Shown in pieces: positions 49,003 to 57,568 of a DNA stretch of 64,000 nt. The position numbers and the translations under genes are program-made. The notes beneath the pieces were generated by a model, which searched no databases, was not told the origin of the DNA, and was given only the letters and a program-made list of their open reading frames with translations. How positions within the stretch are numbered: position 1 is the stretch's first letter; the number at the start of each line of letters is the position of its first letter. Source of the stretch: Natrinema gelatinilyticum (GTDB lineage: Archaea; Halobacteriota; Halobacteria; Halobacteriales; Natrialbaceae); assembly GCF_024266705.1 (NCBI RefSeq), contig NZ_CP100757.1, forward strand, positions 806,001-870,000, given 5' to 3'.

Positions 49003-50292
49003 TCAATCGCGGTGGTCGTAAACGCGCTTGACCTTGCCGACCTCGGTACGGGCGATGCCGCCATGGTCGACGAGTTCGAGATCGTCCGGCGTAAACGAGA
49101 GGACGTTCTGCAACCGGGTCAGGATCACGTTTCTCAGTTCGTCCTCGTTGCGGTCGCTCTCTTCGGTTGTTTCGATAGTAAGTTCCATGACGTCGAGTGA
49201 TCCTTCCTTAGCAAGGTCGATGCGGTAGTATGGGGCAACGCCGTCGATCTCGAGGACGACGTGTTCGATTTCGCTGGGATAGAGGTTGACACCGCGGACG
49301 ATCAACAGATCGTCTGTACGACCAGTGACGTTATCCATGCGGACCATGGTGCGGCCACACTCACACTCGTCGTAGGTGAGCGTCGTGAGATCGCCCGTCC
49401 GGTAGCGCAGCACCGGCATGGCCTCTTTGGTGAGTGTGGTGAGGATGAGTTCGCCTTCTTCCCCTTCTTCGACGGGGTCACCCGTGCGTGGGTCGACGAC
49501 TTCCGGGTAGAAGTGGTCCTCCCAGATGTGCAGGCCATCCTGGGCCTCGTGGCACTCGTTGGAAACACCCGGTCCGATTATCTCTGACAGCCCATAAATA
49601 TCGATGCCGTTCACATCGAGTCGCTCTTCGATCTCCTCGCGCATCGGCTCGGTACACGGTTCAGCGCCGAAGATGATCGTCGAAATGGGGAGCTCTTTTG
49701 GATCGTGGCCCATCTCTTCGGCCGTCTCGGCGAGGTACAGCGCGTAGGAGGGCGTACACGCGAGCGCGTCACTCTCGAGGTCGGTCATCATTTCGATCTG
49801 GCGCTGTGTGCCGCCACTCCCGATGGGAATAACAGTCGCGCCGAGTTCTTCGACGCCGTAGTGAAGTCCGAGGCCGCCGGTGAACAGACCGTAGCCGTAG
49901 GCGTTCTGGACGGTGTCGCCCGGATTTACACCGCTAGCTTTCAGCGAGCGGGCGACGACTTCGCTCCAGACGCCGATGTCGTCGTCGGTGTAGGAGACGA
50001 TTTTGGGCTTGCCGGTCGTCCCGGAGGACGCGTGGATCCGCGTGAGTTCCTCGTCGCCGACGGCGAATAAGCCGTCGGGGTACTCATCACGAAAATCCTC
50101 CTTGGTCGTCATCGGAAGCTTCGTGATATCCTCGAGGCTCTCGATGTCGTCCGGTTCGACGCCGGCGTCCTCGAGTTGCTCGCGGTAGAACGGAACGGTT
50201 TCGTACGCATGCTCGACCGTTTCGCGGAGGCGTTCCTCCTGGATCTCACGGATTTCTGCACGGTCTTCAGTCTCTATGGGTGCATACACCAT
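49003..50292 (-). CDS. paaK: Phenylacetate-CoA ligase 1
   Basis: 429-aa AMP-forming ligase. The start is YETVPFYREQLEDAGVEPDD; the ATP loop is ASSGTTGKPKIVSYT; YGLSEIIGPGVSNECHEAQD and VLRYRTGDLTTLTYDECECG are adenylation motifs; RVYDHRD ends the protein. It activates phenylacetate, the entry step for PaaABCD. ATG 50292 is chosen over an upstream start. The TGA stop lies at the right end of the tnpB element, giving a final residue Asp where paralogue 2 has Lys. Much of the gene is nearly identical in DNA to paaK2 at 60960. Confidence 0.93.
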   Translation of the reverse strand: MVYAPIETEDRAEIREIQEERLRETVEHAYETVPFYREQLEDAGVEPDDIESLEDITKLPMTTKEDFRDEYPDGLFAVGDEELTRIHASSGTTGKPKIVSYTDDDIGVWSEVVARSLKASGVNPGDTVQNAYGYGLFTGGLGLHYGVEELGATVIPIGSGGTQRQIEMMTDLESDALACTPSYALYLAETAEEMGHDPKELPISTIIFGAEPCTEPMREEIEERLDVNGIDIYGLSEIIGPGVSNECHEAQDGLHIWEDHFYPEVVDPRTGDPVEEGEEGELILTTLTKEAMPVLRYRTGDLTTLTYDECECGRTMVRMDNVTGRTDDLLIVRGVNLYPSEIEHVVLEIDGVAPYYRIDLAKEGSLDVMELTIETTEESDRNEDELRNVILTRLQNVLSFTPDDLELVDHGGIARTEVGKVKRVYDHRD

Positions 50293-50331
50293 ATGTCGTG
50301 CGTCGATTGGAATACTACCATGAAAAATCAT

Positions 50332-51131
50332 TCGGGTAGGGATTTCTCGATTTAGATACTACTAGCTGAGAAGCGCTTTTCATCATACCACTAACTGTTC
50401 AGTGACAATGAACGCATGTCGTCTACCGTCCACAGGCTACAGTCGAGGAATAGTCAGAGTAATCGCGCAACTGCGGGCTGATTTGGCATCAAATCATTTC
50501 CTGGGGAGTATTACAAATCAGTGTATTCGAAGACGGTGTTCATCCTCATTGAATACAGGGCTTCAGCGGCTCTCAGTGCCGGTACTGATCAATTATCGTG
50601 TGAACTCTTCTCCGCCTTCGAGAAAGAAGACCAGTACCCGGTTCTGTCTCACCGTGACCTCCAGTTGAAACAGCAGAAACAAGTAGTATGACGCGGGGTG
50701 TCGTCTCACATGCCGCTCCCAATTACAAGACTAAAACTGTAATGGCAAGCGGATTAGCTCCTTGTGACAAGTTGTCATCGATGTATATTCGAATAACTCG
50801 AATCGCTGAGGGAGATACAATGTTAACTACCACCATAGTATCTGGCCGTCGAAGGCCTATATTCGTAGCGACGCTAGTATCGGTCGCAACAATCGCCAGA
50901 GCGGTCCCGAACGTCAAACAATACGTTTACTGTGAGTGAACGGCGTCAGCGGAGGAGACACCTCGTTCTGACGGCTACTAGCGGACGAGGCGAGTATCCG
51001 TTCGACAGCATCGTGAGGGCCAAGCGAGGACGAACCGACGCATCGTAGTAGTCACTGGCCGGAGAGGCAGTCAAGTGAGTGGGGAGGAACTCGAAGCGGC
51101 GTTACTCTCGAGAATGCGCTTTAGGGGTCCG
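50332..51131. other. Gene-free stretch of about 800 bp
   Basis: AT-richer DNA with only short, broken frames. One forward frame ending at 50690 (SAGTDQLSCELFSAFEKEDQ and onward) could be the tail of a lost gene, but I cannot assign it. Confidence 0.45.
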
Positions 51132-51902
51132 TCAGGCGTATGTGAGATTGATCGTGATCTCGTTTACCGTCCCGAGAAGCAGTGTTGGGAGTTCGTCCCG
51201 GAGGAACGTTCCCTCGAGGCGATTCGCGGGTCCAGAGATGCTAATCGCGCCGAGTGCGAACCCATTCTCGTCTTTGATCGGCGCCCCGATTGCGTGGAGT
51301 CCTTCGACAGATTCCTCAATGTTTAGCGCGTACCCGCGCTCGCGAATGGTCCTGATCTCTTCCCAGAGCTCGTCCTCGGTCGTTATCGTGTACTGTGTGT
51401 GCGCTGGCAACCCGTACATCTCAACGATCTTGTTGACCCGCTCGTCCGGGAGATATGCCAGTATCGCTTTTCCCGCGGCGTGCTGATGGAGGTAGTTCCG
51501 GTGTCCCAAGTGGGCATATGTACGTACAGAGCGTTTTCCCTGCGCGCCATAGATGTGGACGCTCCGTCCGTGTTCCTCGACGACACACCAGATCTTTTCG
51601 TCGGTCTCGTCGGCGAGTGCGTCGACTTTCGGTTTCACTTCCTGATAGAGTGGATACCTGTCTCGAGCGACGATGCCGTAGTCCAGAAACCGGCTCCCGA
51701 GGCGATACTTGTTGTCTTCCTCGATGAGGAAGCTATTCGCCTCGAGCGTCTTTAGATAGCGATGGGTAGTGCTCTTGGCACAGCCGAGATGGTCCGTTAC
51801 TTCGGCGATCGTCGCAGGTCCGTTCTCCTTGAGGTAGTCGACGATGTCGATCGCTCGCTCGACGGTTTCGACGGGCCGGTCAACCTCGGGTGGGAGTGAC
51901 AT
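51132..51902 (-). CDS. IclR family transcriptional regulator
   Basis: 256-aa IclR protein: winged helix (VERAIDIVDYLKENGPATIA, then DHLGCAKSTTHRYLKTLEAN) and the effector-binding domain (GRSVHIYGAQGKRSVRTYAH, HQHAAGKAILAYLPDERV, ALGAISISGPANRLEG). IclR regulators usually sense aromatic or organic acids and control the adjacent catabolic genes. It is divergent from the EthD-like/TPP operon. The palindrome CTATTCGAATAG lies in the spacer. Confidence 0.9.
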   Translation of the reverse strand: MSLPPEVDRPVETVERAIDIVDYLKENGPATIAEVTDHLGCAKSTTHRYLKTLEANSFLIEEDNKYRLGSRFLDYGIVARDRYPLYQEVKPKVDALADETDEKIWCVVEEHGRSVHIYGAQGKRSVRTYAHLGHRNYLHQHAAGKAILAYLPDERVNKIVEMYGLPAHTQYTITTEDELWEEIRTIRERGYALNIEESVEGLHAIGAPIKDENGFALGAISISGPANRLEGTFLRDELPTLLLGTVNEITINLTYA

Positions 51903-51942
51903 ACAGTATTCGAGGGACCGCCTTCACTAAAGCTTGTTCAAG

Positions 51943-51954
51943 CTATTCGAATAG
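51943..51954. promoter_or_regulatory. Palindrome between iclR and the EthD-like/TPP operon
   Basis: CTATTCGAATAG, perfect 12-bp palindrome in the divergent spacer and a candidate IclR operator. The same 12-mer occurs at 32458. Confidence 0.4.
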
Positions 51955-52057
51955 GCTGCCAGATCGAATTGGACATCTTGGCACTGATATCAGCAAAACA
52001 GTACTAGAACCGATAGTTATTAAACCAAAGAACGAGGACTGTGAGAGAGTTAGTACC

Positions 52058-52384
52058 ATGATCAAGATGGTAGACTTCCTCGTCCGCACGGACGAGTTCA
52101 ACCACGAGGAGTTCGCCGAGCGATGGCAAAGCGAGCACGCAGCAATTGCAAAAGACTTGCCAGGTCTCCGAAAGTACACTACGTCCGTCCCGACGAATCC
52201 AGATGCTGTGGAGTACGACGGCGTCCTTGAACTCTACTTCGACGACATGGCAGCACTCAACGAAGCCTTCGAGTCCGAAGTTGGACAGGAGGTCCAGGCC
52301 GATGCCGCCGAATTCATCGACCTCGAGGCAGGGCCGACACTCGTCGTCGACGAGACAGTGCAACTTGACGAGATCCATGACTAA
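52058..52384 (+). CDS. EthD-like dimeric alpha/beta-barrel protein
   Basis: 108-aa EthD-type ferredoxin-like barrel: MVDFLVRTDEFNHEEFAERW, then EHAAIAKDLPGLRKYTTSVP, then YDGVLELYFDDMAALNEAFE. Such proteins act as small accessory enzymes or product-binding proteins in aromatic and alicyclic catabolism. ATG 52058 (a second Met lies three codons on). Overlaps the TPP-enzyme gene by 8 nt. Confidence 0.82.
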   Translation: MIKMVDFLVRTDEFNHEEFAERWQSEHAAIAKDLPGLRKYTTSVPTNPDAVEYDGVLELYFDDMAALNEAFESEVGQEVQADAAEFIDLEAGPTLVVDETVQLDEIHD

Positions 52385-54080
52385 GACTGGCGAGCGCATC
52401 GTCGAGGAACTGGACGCACAGGATGTCGAGTATCTGTTCGGATATCCGGGCGGTCGGGTCATCGAGATTCTCGATTTCGTTCCTGAGTCCGACGTGACCA
52501 TGGTTCGCCCGCGCGACGAGCGTGAGGCGAGTATCATGGCTGAGATGTACGGACGGATGACGGGCAAACCTGGCGTCCTTACAGGGCAGGGACCGTGGAT
52601 CGGCAGTCTCGGTGCTATCGGCCAGATGGAGGGCAAACTCGCGTCCTCACCGATGGTCGTCATTACGGAGGCCAGCGAGCGCGGTGACTACTCCACGCTT
52701 GCACCCTACCAGCAGGCACGGGGCGATTACGGCGGACTGGACCTCCCCTCGGCGCTCGAGGCGTACACCAAAGAACACTGGTTCCCCCGCTCGCCGACGG
52801 AAACTATCCGCAGTCTGCAGTTGGCGTTTAAACACGCGACGGCCGGCCGCTCCGGACCGACTGCCGTCATCCTCGACGGTGATGCCGTTTCGGACGAGAT
52901 GCCCGAGGACCCAGTGCCACCGGTCTGGGATGGCCACGATCAGGTACAAAACTGGGAGGCACGCCCCGATGCCGACGACCTCGAGATGGCCGTCGACGAA
53001 CTGGCAGCCGCCGAGCGCCCGGTCATCATCGCCGGCAACGGCGTCCACTCCGCGGGCGCGTACGACGAACTGATGGCGGTTGCCAAAGCAACCGACGCTG
53101 TCGTCACAACCTCCTATCTCGGCAAGTCGACGTTCCCCGAGACACACGAGCAGGCTGCAGGCGTCATCGGCTCGTTCGGCCACGAAGGAGCCAATCAGGT
53201 CGTCAGCGAGGCCGACGTGTTGCTGGTCGTCGGGTCCCGGCTCAACCCGATGGACACGAACTGGCAGGCCCCCGGTTTCATCCGGCCGGACGAGCAGACG
53301 ATTATCCACGCTGATATCGACACGCGCAACGCCGGGTGGGTCTACCCTGCTGACGTCGCACTCATCGGCGATGCAACGCAGAGCCTCTCTGACCTCGCGG
53401 ACGCGCTCCCCGCTGACGTGAGCAACGACTGGGCATACGATCGGGCCGCTGAGGCACGGGAGTCATTCGACGATCCAAAATGTGAGTCGGACGCCTCCCC
53501 CATCAAGCCCCAGCGCGCGGTCAAAGAAATCGAAGCCGTCGTCGACGAGGACACCATCGTCACGGCCGACTCCGGCAACAACCGCTTCTGGCTTCTAAAC
53601 TACCTGCAGGCCCCTGATACGGGGACCTACTACGGCAGCGGTGGCGTCGGAAGCATGGGCTGGGCCACGCCGGCAGCCGTCTCGGCCGCAATCACGACGA
53701 ACAAGGACGTCGTCGGTGTCGCCGGAGACGGTGGCTTCGCCATGACGATGACCAGCGTCGAGACTGCCGTCGAACACGGCGTCGCGCCGACGTTCGTCGT
53801 CTTGAACGATACGAGTCTGGGTATGGTCCGACAGATGCAAGATGAGGAGGGCGACATCGCCGGCGTCGAGTTCCACGACACCGACTTCGTCAAGGCTGCC
53901 GAAGCGTTCGGTGCCGAGGCAACGCGTGCAGTGACGCCCGACGAACTTGCCGACGCGCTCGAGGCGGGAACGAACGCCGACGTGCCGTTCGTCATCGACG
54001 CGCGTATCGATCGTGAGGAGGAGATGGGTGAGTCGCTCCAGTCATCGTTCTACGAACAGGTCGGCGGTCTCCACGAATAG
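52377..54080 (+). CDS. Thiamine-diphosphate enzyme, acetolactate-synthase-like
   Basis: 567-aa three-domain TPP enzyme. The N-terminal PYR domain has the conserved Glu region RPRDEREASIMAEMYGRMTG; the middle domain contains ERPVIIAGNGVHSAGAYDEL; the C-terminal PP domain has the TPP/Mg motif GVAGDGGFAMTMTSVETAVE (GDG...) and VLNDTSLGMVR in place of the usual NN. Family members are acetolactate synthases, benzoylformate decarboxylases and related carboligases. Next to an IclR regulator and an EthD-like protein, a catabolic 2-oxoacid decarboxylase is more likely than branched-chain synthesis; inference. Confidence 0.85.
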   Translation: MTKTGERIVEELDAQDVEYLFGYPGGRVIEILDFVPESDVTMVRPRDEREASIMAEMYGRMTGKPGVLTGQGPWIGSLGAIGQMEGKLASSPMVVITEASERGDYSTLAPYQQARGDYGGLDLPSALEAYTKEHWFPRSPTETIRSLQLAFKHATAGRSGPTAVILDGDAVSDEMPEDPVPPVWDGHDQVQNWEARPDADDLEMAVDELAAAERPVIIAGNGVHSAGAYDELMAVAKATDAVVTTSYLGKSTFPETHEQAAGVIGSFGHEGANQVVSEADVLLVVGSRLNPMDTNWQAPGFIRPDEQTIIHADIDTRNAGWVYPADVALIGDATQSLSDLADALPADVSNDWAYDRAAEARESFDDPKCESDASPIKPQRAVKEIEAVVDEDTIVTADSGNNRFWLLNYLQAPDTGTYYGSGGVGSMGWATPAAVSAAITTNKDVVGVAGDGGFAMTMTSVETAVEHGVAPTFVVLNDTSLGMVRQMQDEEGDIAGVEFHDTDFVKAAEAFGAEATRAVTPDELADALEAGTNADVPFVIDARIDREEEMGESLQSSFYEQVGGLHE

Positions 54081-54488
54081 TCGGGGGCTCCTTGTCGATT
54101 GGGACTTCGACCTCGAATTCGACGAGCAATCTTTCCTGTGCGAGTTGCTGTGGACCGAGCAGTGTGTGATACGGATACGGCGGTTCCGAGAACACGTCGT
54201 TCCACAGCGTAAAGAACGCCTCTCGACTGGCGAGAAAATCGACGACGTGTGCGGTTACTTTCGTCACGTCGGCCAGCGATCGATCGACGTCCTCGAGAAG
54301 CATCTCGACGTTTTCGAACGCTTTGTGTGTCTGTGCAGCAACGTCTTCACCCGCGAGTTCGAACGACTCGTCCCAGCCGACCTGCCCGGACGTGTAGCGG
54401 GTACCGTCAGCGACGATACCGTGATTGGAGTCGATACTCGAGGCGTCGATGAGTCCATCCGGCTCGAGGCGTTGTCGTGCCAGACCAT
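53992..54488 (-). pseudogene. RidA (YjgF) family protein with doubtful start and extended 3' end
   Basis: The reverse strand encodes a RidA-type domain: RLEPDGLIDASSIDSNHGIV, TRYTSGQVGWDESFELAGED, TKVTAHVVDFLASREAFFTL and PPYPYHTLLGPQQLAQERLL. There is no ATG, GTG or TTG in this frame close to the domain start; an ATG at 54488 is in another frame. The 3' end runs 38 codons past the normal RidA end and overlaps the TPP gene on the other strand by 89 bp. A small indel at each end is the simplest explanation. It could still be expressed from an unusual start. Confidence 0.6.
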
Positions 54489-54590
54489 GACAGTTCCTGT
54501 GTGATTCGAAATAGATGACGGAAGACGTGTTGCTGAAACGTCGGTAATAACAACCTTTTTTATATTGGTACGTCACATCGTTGGTATACG

Positions 54591-55553
54591 ATGACAGAGT
54601 CAACTGTACTCGTCACTGGTGGCACCGGCTTCCTCGGCTCGTACGTCGTCGAGGATCTGGTCGATACGGGACACGACGTCGTCGCCTACGACCTATCGAC
54701 AGACGATCGAATTCTGGACAAACTGGGCGTCGCCGATGACGTCACCATCCGGCGGGGCGACGTCTCCGAGGCAATCGACGTCATCCGCGCGGTCAAAGAG
54801 ACCGGCACGACACACATCATTCACTTGGCAGCGCTGCTGACCAACACCGCACGCGACAACCCGCGTGCGGCCCTCGACGTCAACGTCGCGGGAACGAACA
54901 ACATCCTAGAAGCCGCACGCACGCTCGATGATCAGGTCGAACGGATCGCCTGGGCATCCAGTGCTGCCGTGTACGCGCCGCCGCACAACTACGACGGCGA
55001 GTACATCGACGAAGACGAACTCGTCTACCCCGACACGCTCTATGGGGCGACCAAAGAGTACAACGAACACCAGGCTCGGGTCTACTACGAGGACTACGAC
55101 ATCTCCCACGTCGGCCTGCGCCCGACCGTCGCGTACGGCCCCTACCGGGAGACCGGCGGCTCGGCGTTCCTCGCGAACATCATCGAGAAGCCGGCCCTCG
55201 AGGAATCGTTCAGCGTCGACTACGGCGATCAGGTCATCGACTGGCAGCATGCCCGCGACATCGCCCAGGCGTTCCGGAAAGCGGCATTTACTCCTGACGA
55301 AGACCTCAGTCAGCGGATCTACAACGTTCGCGGGGAACTCGCCACCATTCGCGAGGCCGCAGACACCGTTCGCGAGATCCTCCCGAATGCCGACCTCGAC
55401 GTCTCCGACGACGGCGAACTGCCGTGGACCCAGAACCTCGACATGACCGCCGCACAGGACGACCTCGGCTACGAGGTCGAATACGACCTCGAGACCGGGT
55501 TCCGAGAGTACATCGACACGCTCCGCGAGGAGAACGGACTCGAGCCGCTCTGA
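54591..55553 (+). CDS. NAD-dependent epimerase/dehydratase (extended SDR)
   Basis: 320-aa extended short-chain dehydrogenase. NAD loop TVLVTGGTGFLGSYVVEDL is at residues 5-23; catalytic triad: Ser in AWASSAAVYAPP and Tyr/Lys in YGATKEYNEH. The C-terminal domain is of the UDP-sugar epimerase type (VIDWQHARDIAQAF). A TTTTTTATATT TATA box 25-35 nt upstream gives a short or leaderless message. Its place in a CoA/aromatic locus makes the substrate uncertain. Confidence 0.88.
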   Translation: MTESTVLVTGGTGFLGSYVVEDLVDTGHDVVAYDLSTDDRILDKLGVADDVTIRRGDVSEAIDVIRAVKETGTTHIIHLAALLTNTARDNPRAALDVNVAGTNNILEAARTLDDQVERIAWASSAAVYAPPHNYDGEYIDEDELVYPDTLYGATKEYNEHQARVYYEDYDISHVGLRPTVAYGPYRETGGSAFLANIIEKPALEESFSVDYGDQVIDWQHARDIAQAFRKAAFTPDEDLSQRIYNVRGELATIREAADTVREILPNADLDVSDDGELPWTQNLDMTAAQDDLGYEVEYDLETGFREYIDTLREENGLEPL

Positions 55554-55567
55554 TCAGTTCTTCGTTC

Positions 55568-55646
55568 GATCTGCTGTACCGATGTACCGATGCAACCGCG
55601 AACCGACCTGCGGTCACACTAGAACTAATTGACAGGAGCCCGTATC
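55568..55646 (-). repeat. 81-nt hairpin repeat, degenerate copy
   Basis: In reverse orientation it contains TGCATCGGTACATCGGTACAG (first 20 bases diagnostic), close to copy A at 26245. The outer stem CTGCTGT / ACAGGAG persists and the inner stem is half conserved. It follows the epimerase stop by 14 nt and touches the VOC gene's 3' end. Confidence 0.65.
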
Positions 55647-56118
55647 AGGCTTCTTCTAACCGCTGGCCGTCGACGTAGAGCGCAGCTGCCGGCGGGCGGC
55701 CCTCGTCGTACCCCTCGTGGTACTCGAACAACTGGAACAGCGCCCCGGTTGGATTCGACGGGGGAACGAACGCCTCCGTCCAGTCGTCGTACTCCGTGTA
55801 CTCGACGATCTGATAGCCGGCGTCCTCGAGCGCCGCGACGACGACCCCGATGTCCGCGACCTCGAAGGTGATGTGATGGAGTCCAGGGCCATGGTCGTCG
55901 AGATACTTGGTCAGGAAGGTGTCGTCACTCTCGGGCTCGATGAGTTCCAGTCGCGACGCGTCCATCCCGAAGTCGTACTGAGCCCAGCGGAAGCGGCCCG
56001 CGACTGACTCCTCGATGAGCTTCCGACAGCCGAGTGCGAACAGGATAGATTCGGCGTCGGCGATCGATTCGACGGCGATGCCGGTATGGTCGACACGAAT
56101 CAGCGTCTCGTGAGCCAT
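55645..56118 (-). CDS. VOC family protein (glyoxalase / methylmalonyl-CoA epimerase-like)
   Basis: 157-aa vicinal-oxygen-chelate protein with two beta-alpha-beta3 modules: IRVDHTGIAVESIADAESIL (metal His in VDHTGIAV), RLELIEPESDDTFLTKYLDD (metal Glu), GPGLHHITFEVADIGVVVAA (metal His), and GALFQLFEYHEGYDEG (metal Glu). The ligand pattern matches methylmalonyl-CoA epimerase. ATG 56118 is chosen. Confidence 0.85.
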   Translation of the reverse strand: MAHETLIRVDHTGIAVESIADAESILFALGCRKLIEESVAGRFRWAQYDFGMDASRLELIEPESDDTFLTKYLDDHGPGLHHITFEVADIGVVVAALEDAGYQIVEYTEYDDWTEAFVPPSNPTGALFQLFEYHEGYDEGRPPAAALYVDGQRLEEA

Positions 56119-56253
56119 AGCCGTCAGTGAACGTGGCAACCAGTTATACGCTTGGGCGGGTTGCAGGCTGACAGCACGGCGACCCGACGTAGTGTGTCAG
56201 ATGTCACCACCAAATCCGGAGTTTCATTAGCTCCCTCTGTGTACGTGGGTGTG

Positions 56254-57522
56254 ATGTACGAGCGCGACTTCATGGAAGGAACGCGTGGAACCATGGCTGT
56301 CGACTGGGAAGAGCGCATCAACGTTCAGCGCATGCGCCGCGAGCGCAAGGACCGGGCGCTCGAGCGACTCCAGGATTCGGAGTTGGGGTCGATGTTGCTC
56401 ATCAACGACCCGAACGTCCGGTATGTGACCGGGCTCGCGATGACCGGCGGCAGCGGTGCGGACCACTACACACTGCTCACGGAGGAGGGAGACATCGTCC
56501 ATTGGGACACGGCCGATCACGCCTCGAACCAGCGGTTCAACTGCCCCTGGCTCGACGATATCCGGTATGCCTGTCCTGGCCTCGGGAACGTTCCCCGGGC
56601 CTCGGGGAGCCCCTCCGCGCGGCGCTGGCTCAAGGACAAAATGGCCGAGACGGTCTACGAGGCCATGGAAGAGTACGGCGTCGCCAAAGAGCCGCTGGGC
56701 ATCGACGTGGCCAACGGCGCACTCGTCGAGAAGTTCGAGGACCGCGGCGTCGACGTCGACACGAACGCGGCCACAGACATCATGCTCGACGCGCGCAAGG
56801 TGAAGACCCGCGACGAGGTCGAGTGTCTCCGGCAGGTCGCAGCCATCTGTGAGGCGGGCTTTCAGGCCATCACCGAGAGCGCAACGCCCGGCAAGCGCGA
56901 GTCCGAGGTCTGGGGCGACGCGGTGGGCGAACTCTGGCGTCACGGCGCAATGGCCCAGGGCGGCTACGTCACCTCCGGCCCGAACACGTGGCCGAAGCAT
57001 CAGGCCAACACGACCGACCGTATGATCCGCCCCAGCGATCTGGTCTACGCTGACTTCTACAACATTGGCTACTTGGGCTATCGCTCCTGTTACTACCGTA
57101 CGTTCAGCATGGGAGAGCCCACGCAGGCCCAGCAAAACGCCTACGAGAAAGCTCGCGACGATCTCTACGACGTGTTAGAGCGCATCGAGCCCGGCGCGAC
57201 AACTGACGAGATCTGCAAGGGTTTCCCGGACGAGGACGGCGAGCACATGAACTGGTACGACGCCGACGACTTCTGGCAGATGACGACCAACCACTGGGCC
57301 CACGGCCTCGGGCTCCAGCTATACGAGGTGCCACTGATCTGGCGTGGCCTCTCGCCGGACCACCCCATCGAGATCGAGGAAGGCATGACAATGGCCGTCG
57401 AGACGATGCAGCCGGCAGACCGCCAGGGCGTCCGTGTCGAGGAGATGGTCGTCGTCCGGGAGAACGGCGTCGAAATCTTGAGTCAATGGCCCGTCGAGGA
57501 GATTACGGTCATCGACTACTGA
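56254..57522 (+). CDS. M24 family peptidase/creatinase-like (Xaa-Pro aminopeptidase or DddP-type) enzyme
   Basis: 422-aa pita-bread protein. The N-terminal creatinase domain includes LLINDPNVRYVTGLAMTGGS; the C-terminal M24 domain has LVYADFYNIGYLGYRSCYYR, WAHGLGLQLYEVPLIWRG, EIEEGMTMAVETMQPADRQG and VRVEEMVVVRENG. The first metal Asp (ADF), the His and both Glu are present, but where metallopeptidases have SDxTRT this protein has SCYYRT, losing the second metal Asp. A non-peptidase role (creatinase or DMSP-lyase-like) should be considered. Start ATG 56254. Confidence 0.8.
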   Translation: MYERDFMEGTRGTMAVDWEERINVQRMRRERKDRALERLQDSELGSMLLINDPNVRYVTGLAMTGGSGADHYTLLTEEGDIVHWDTADHASNQRFNCPWLDDIRYACPGLGNVPRASGSPSARRWLKDKMAETVYEAMEEYGVAKEPLGIDVANGALVEKFEDRGVDVDTNAATDIMLDARKVKTRDEVECLRQVAAICEAGFQAITESATPGKRESEVWGDAVGELWRHGAMAQGGYVTSGPNTWPKHQANTTDRMIRPSDLVYADFYNIGYLGYRSCYYRTFSMGEPTQAQQNAYEKARDDLYDVLERIEPGATTDEICKGFPDEDGEHMNWYDADDFWQMTTNHWAHGLGLQLYEVPLIWRGLSPDHPIEIEEGMTMAVETMQPADRQGVRVEEMVVVRENGVEILSQWPVEEITVIDY

Positions 57523-57568
57523 ACGGCAGCGACTCGCGAACACCGCCCTGACGTGAACCGTCTGCTGA

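Larger units (their letters stand above)
46800..49006 (+). mobile_element. IS1341-type element with a nested IS6-family insertion
   Basis: The left end GTTATACGAAATCAAGGAGA plus hairpin CCTGCGCCTTTAGGCGCAAG (about 46824-46843) matches the element at 34655. The tnpB gene is at 47641-48957; the right end hairpin CCTCTGGCTTAAGCCGGAGG (48975-48994) is followed by AGGATGTCA. The IS6-type unit (46909-47576) is inserted between left end and tnpB. The right end coincides with the stop codon of paaK1. Confidence 0.8.
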
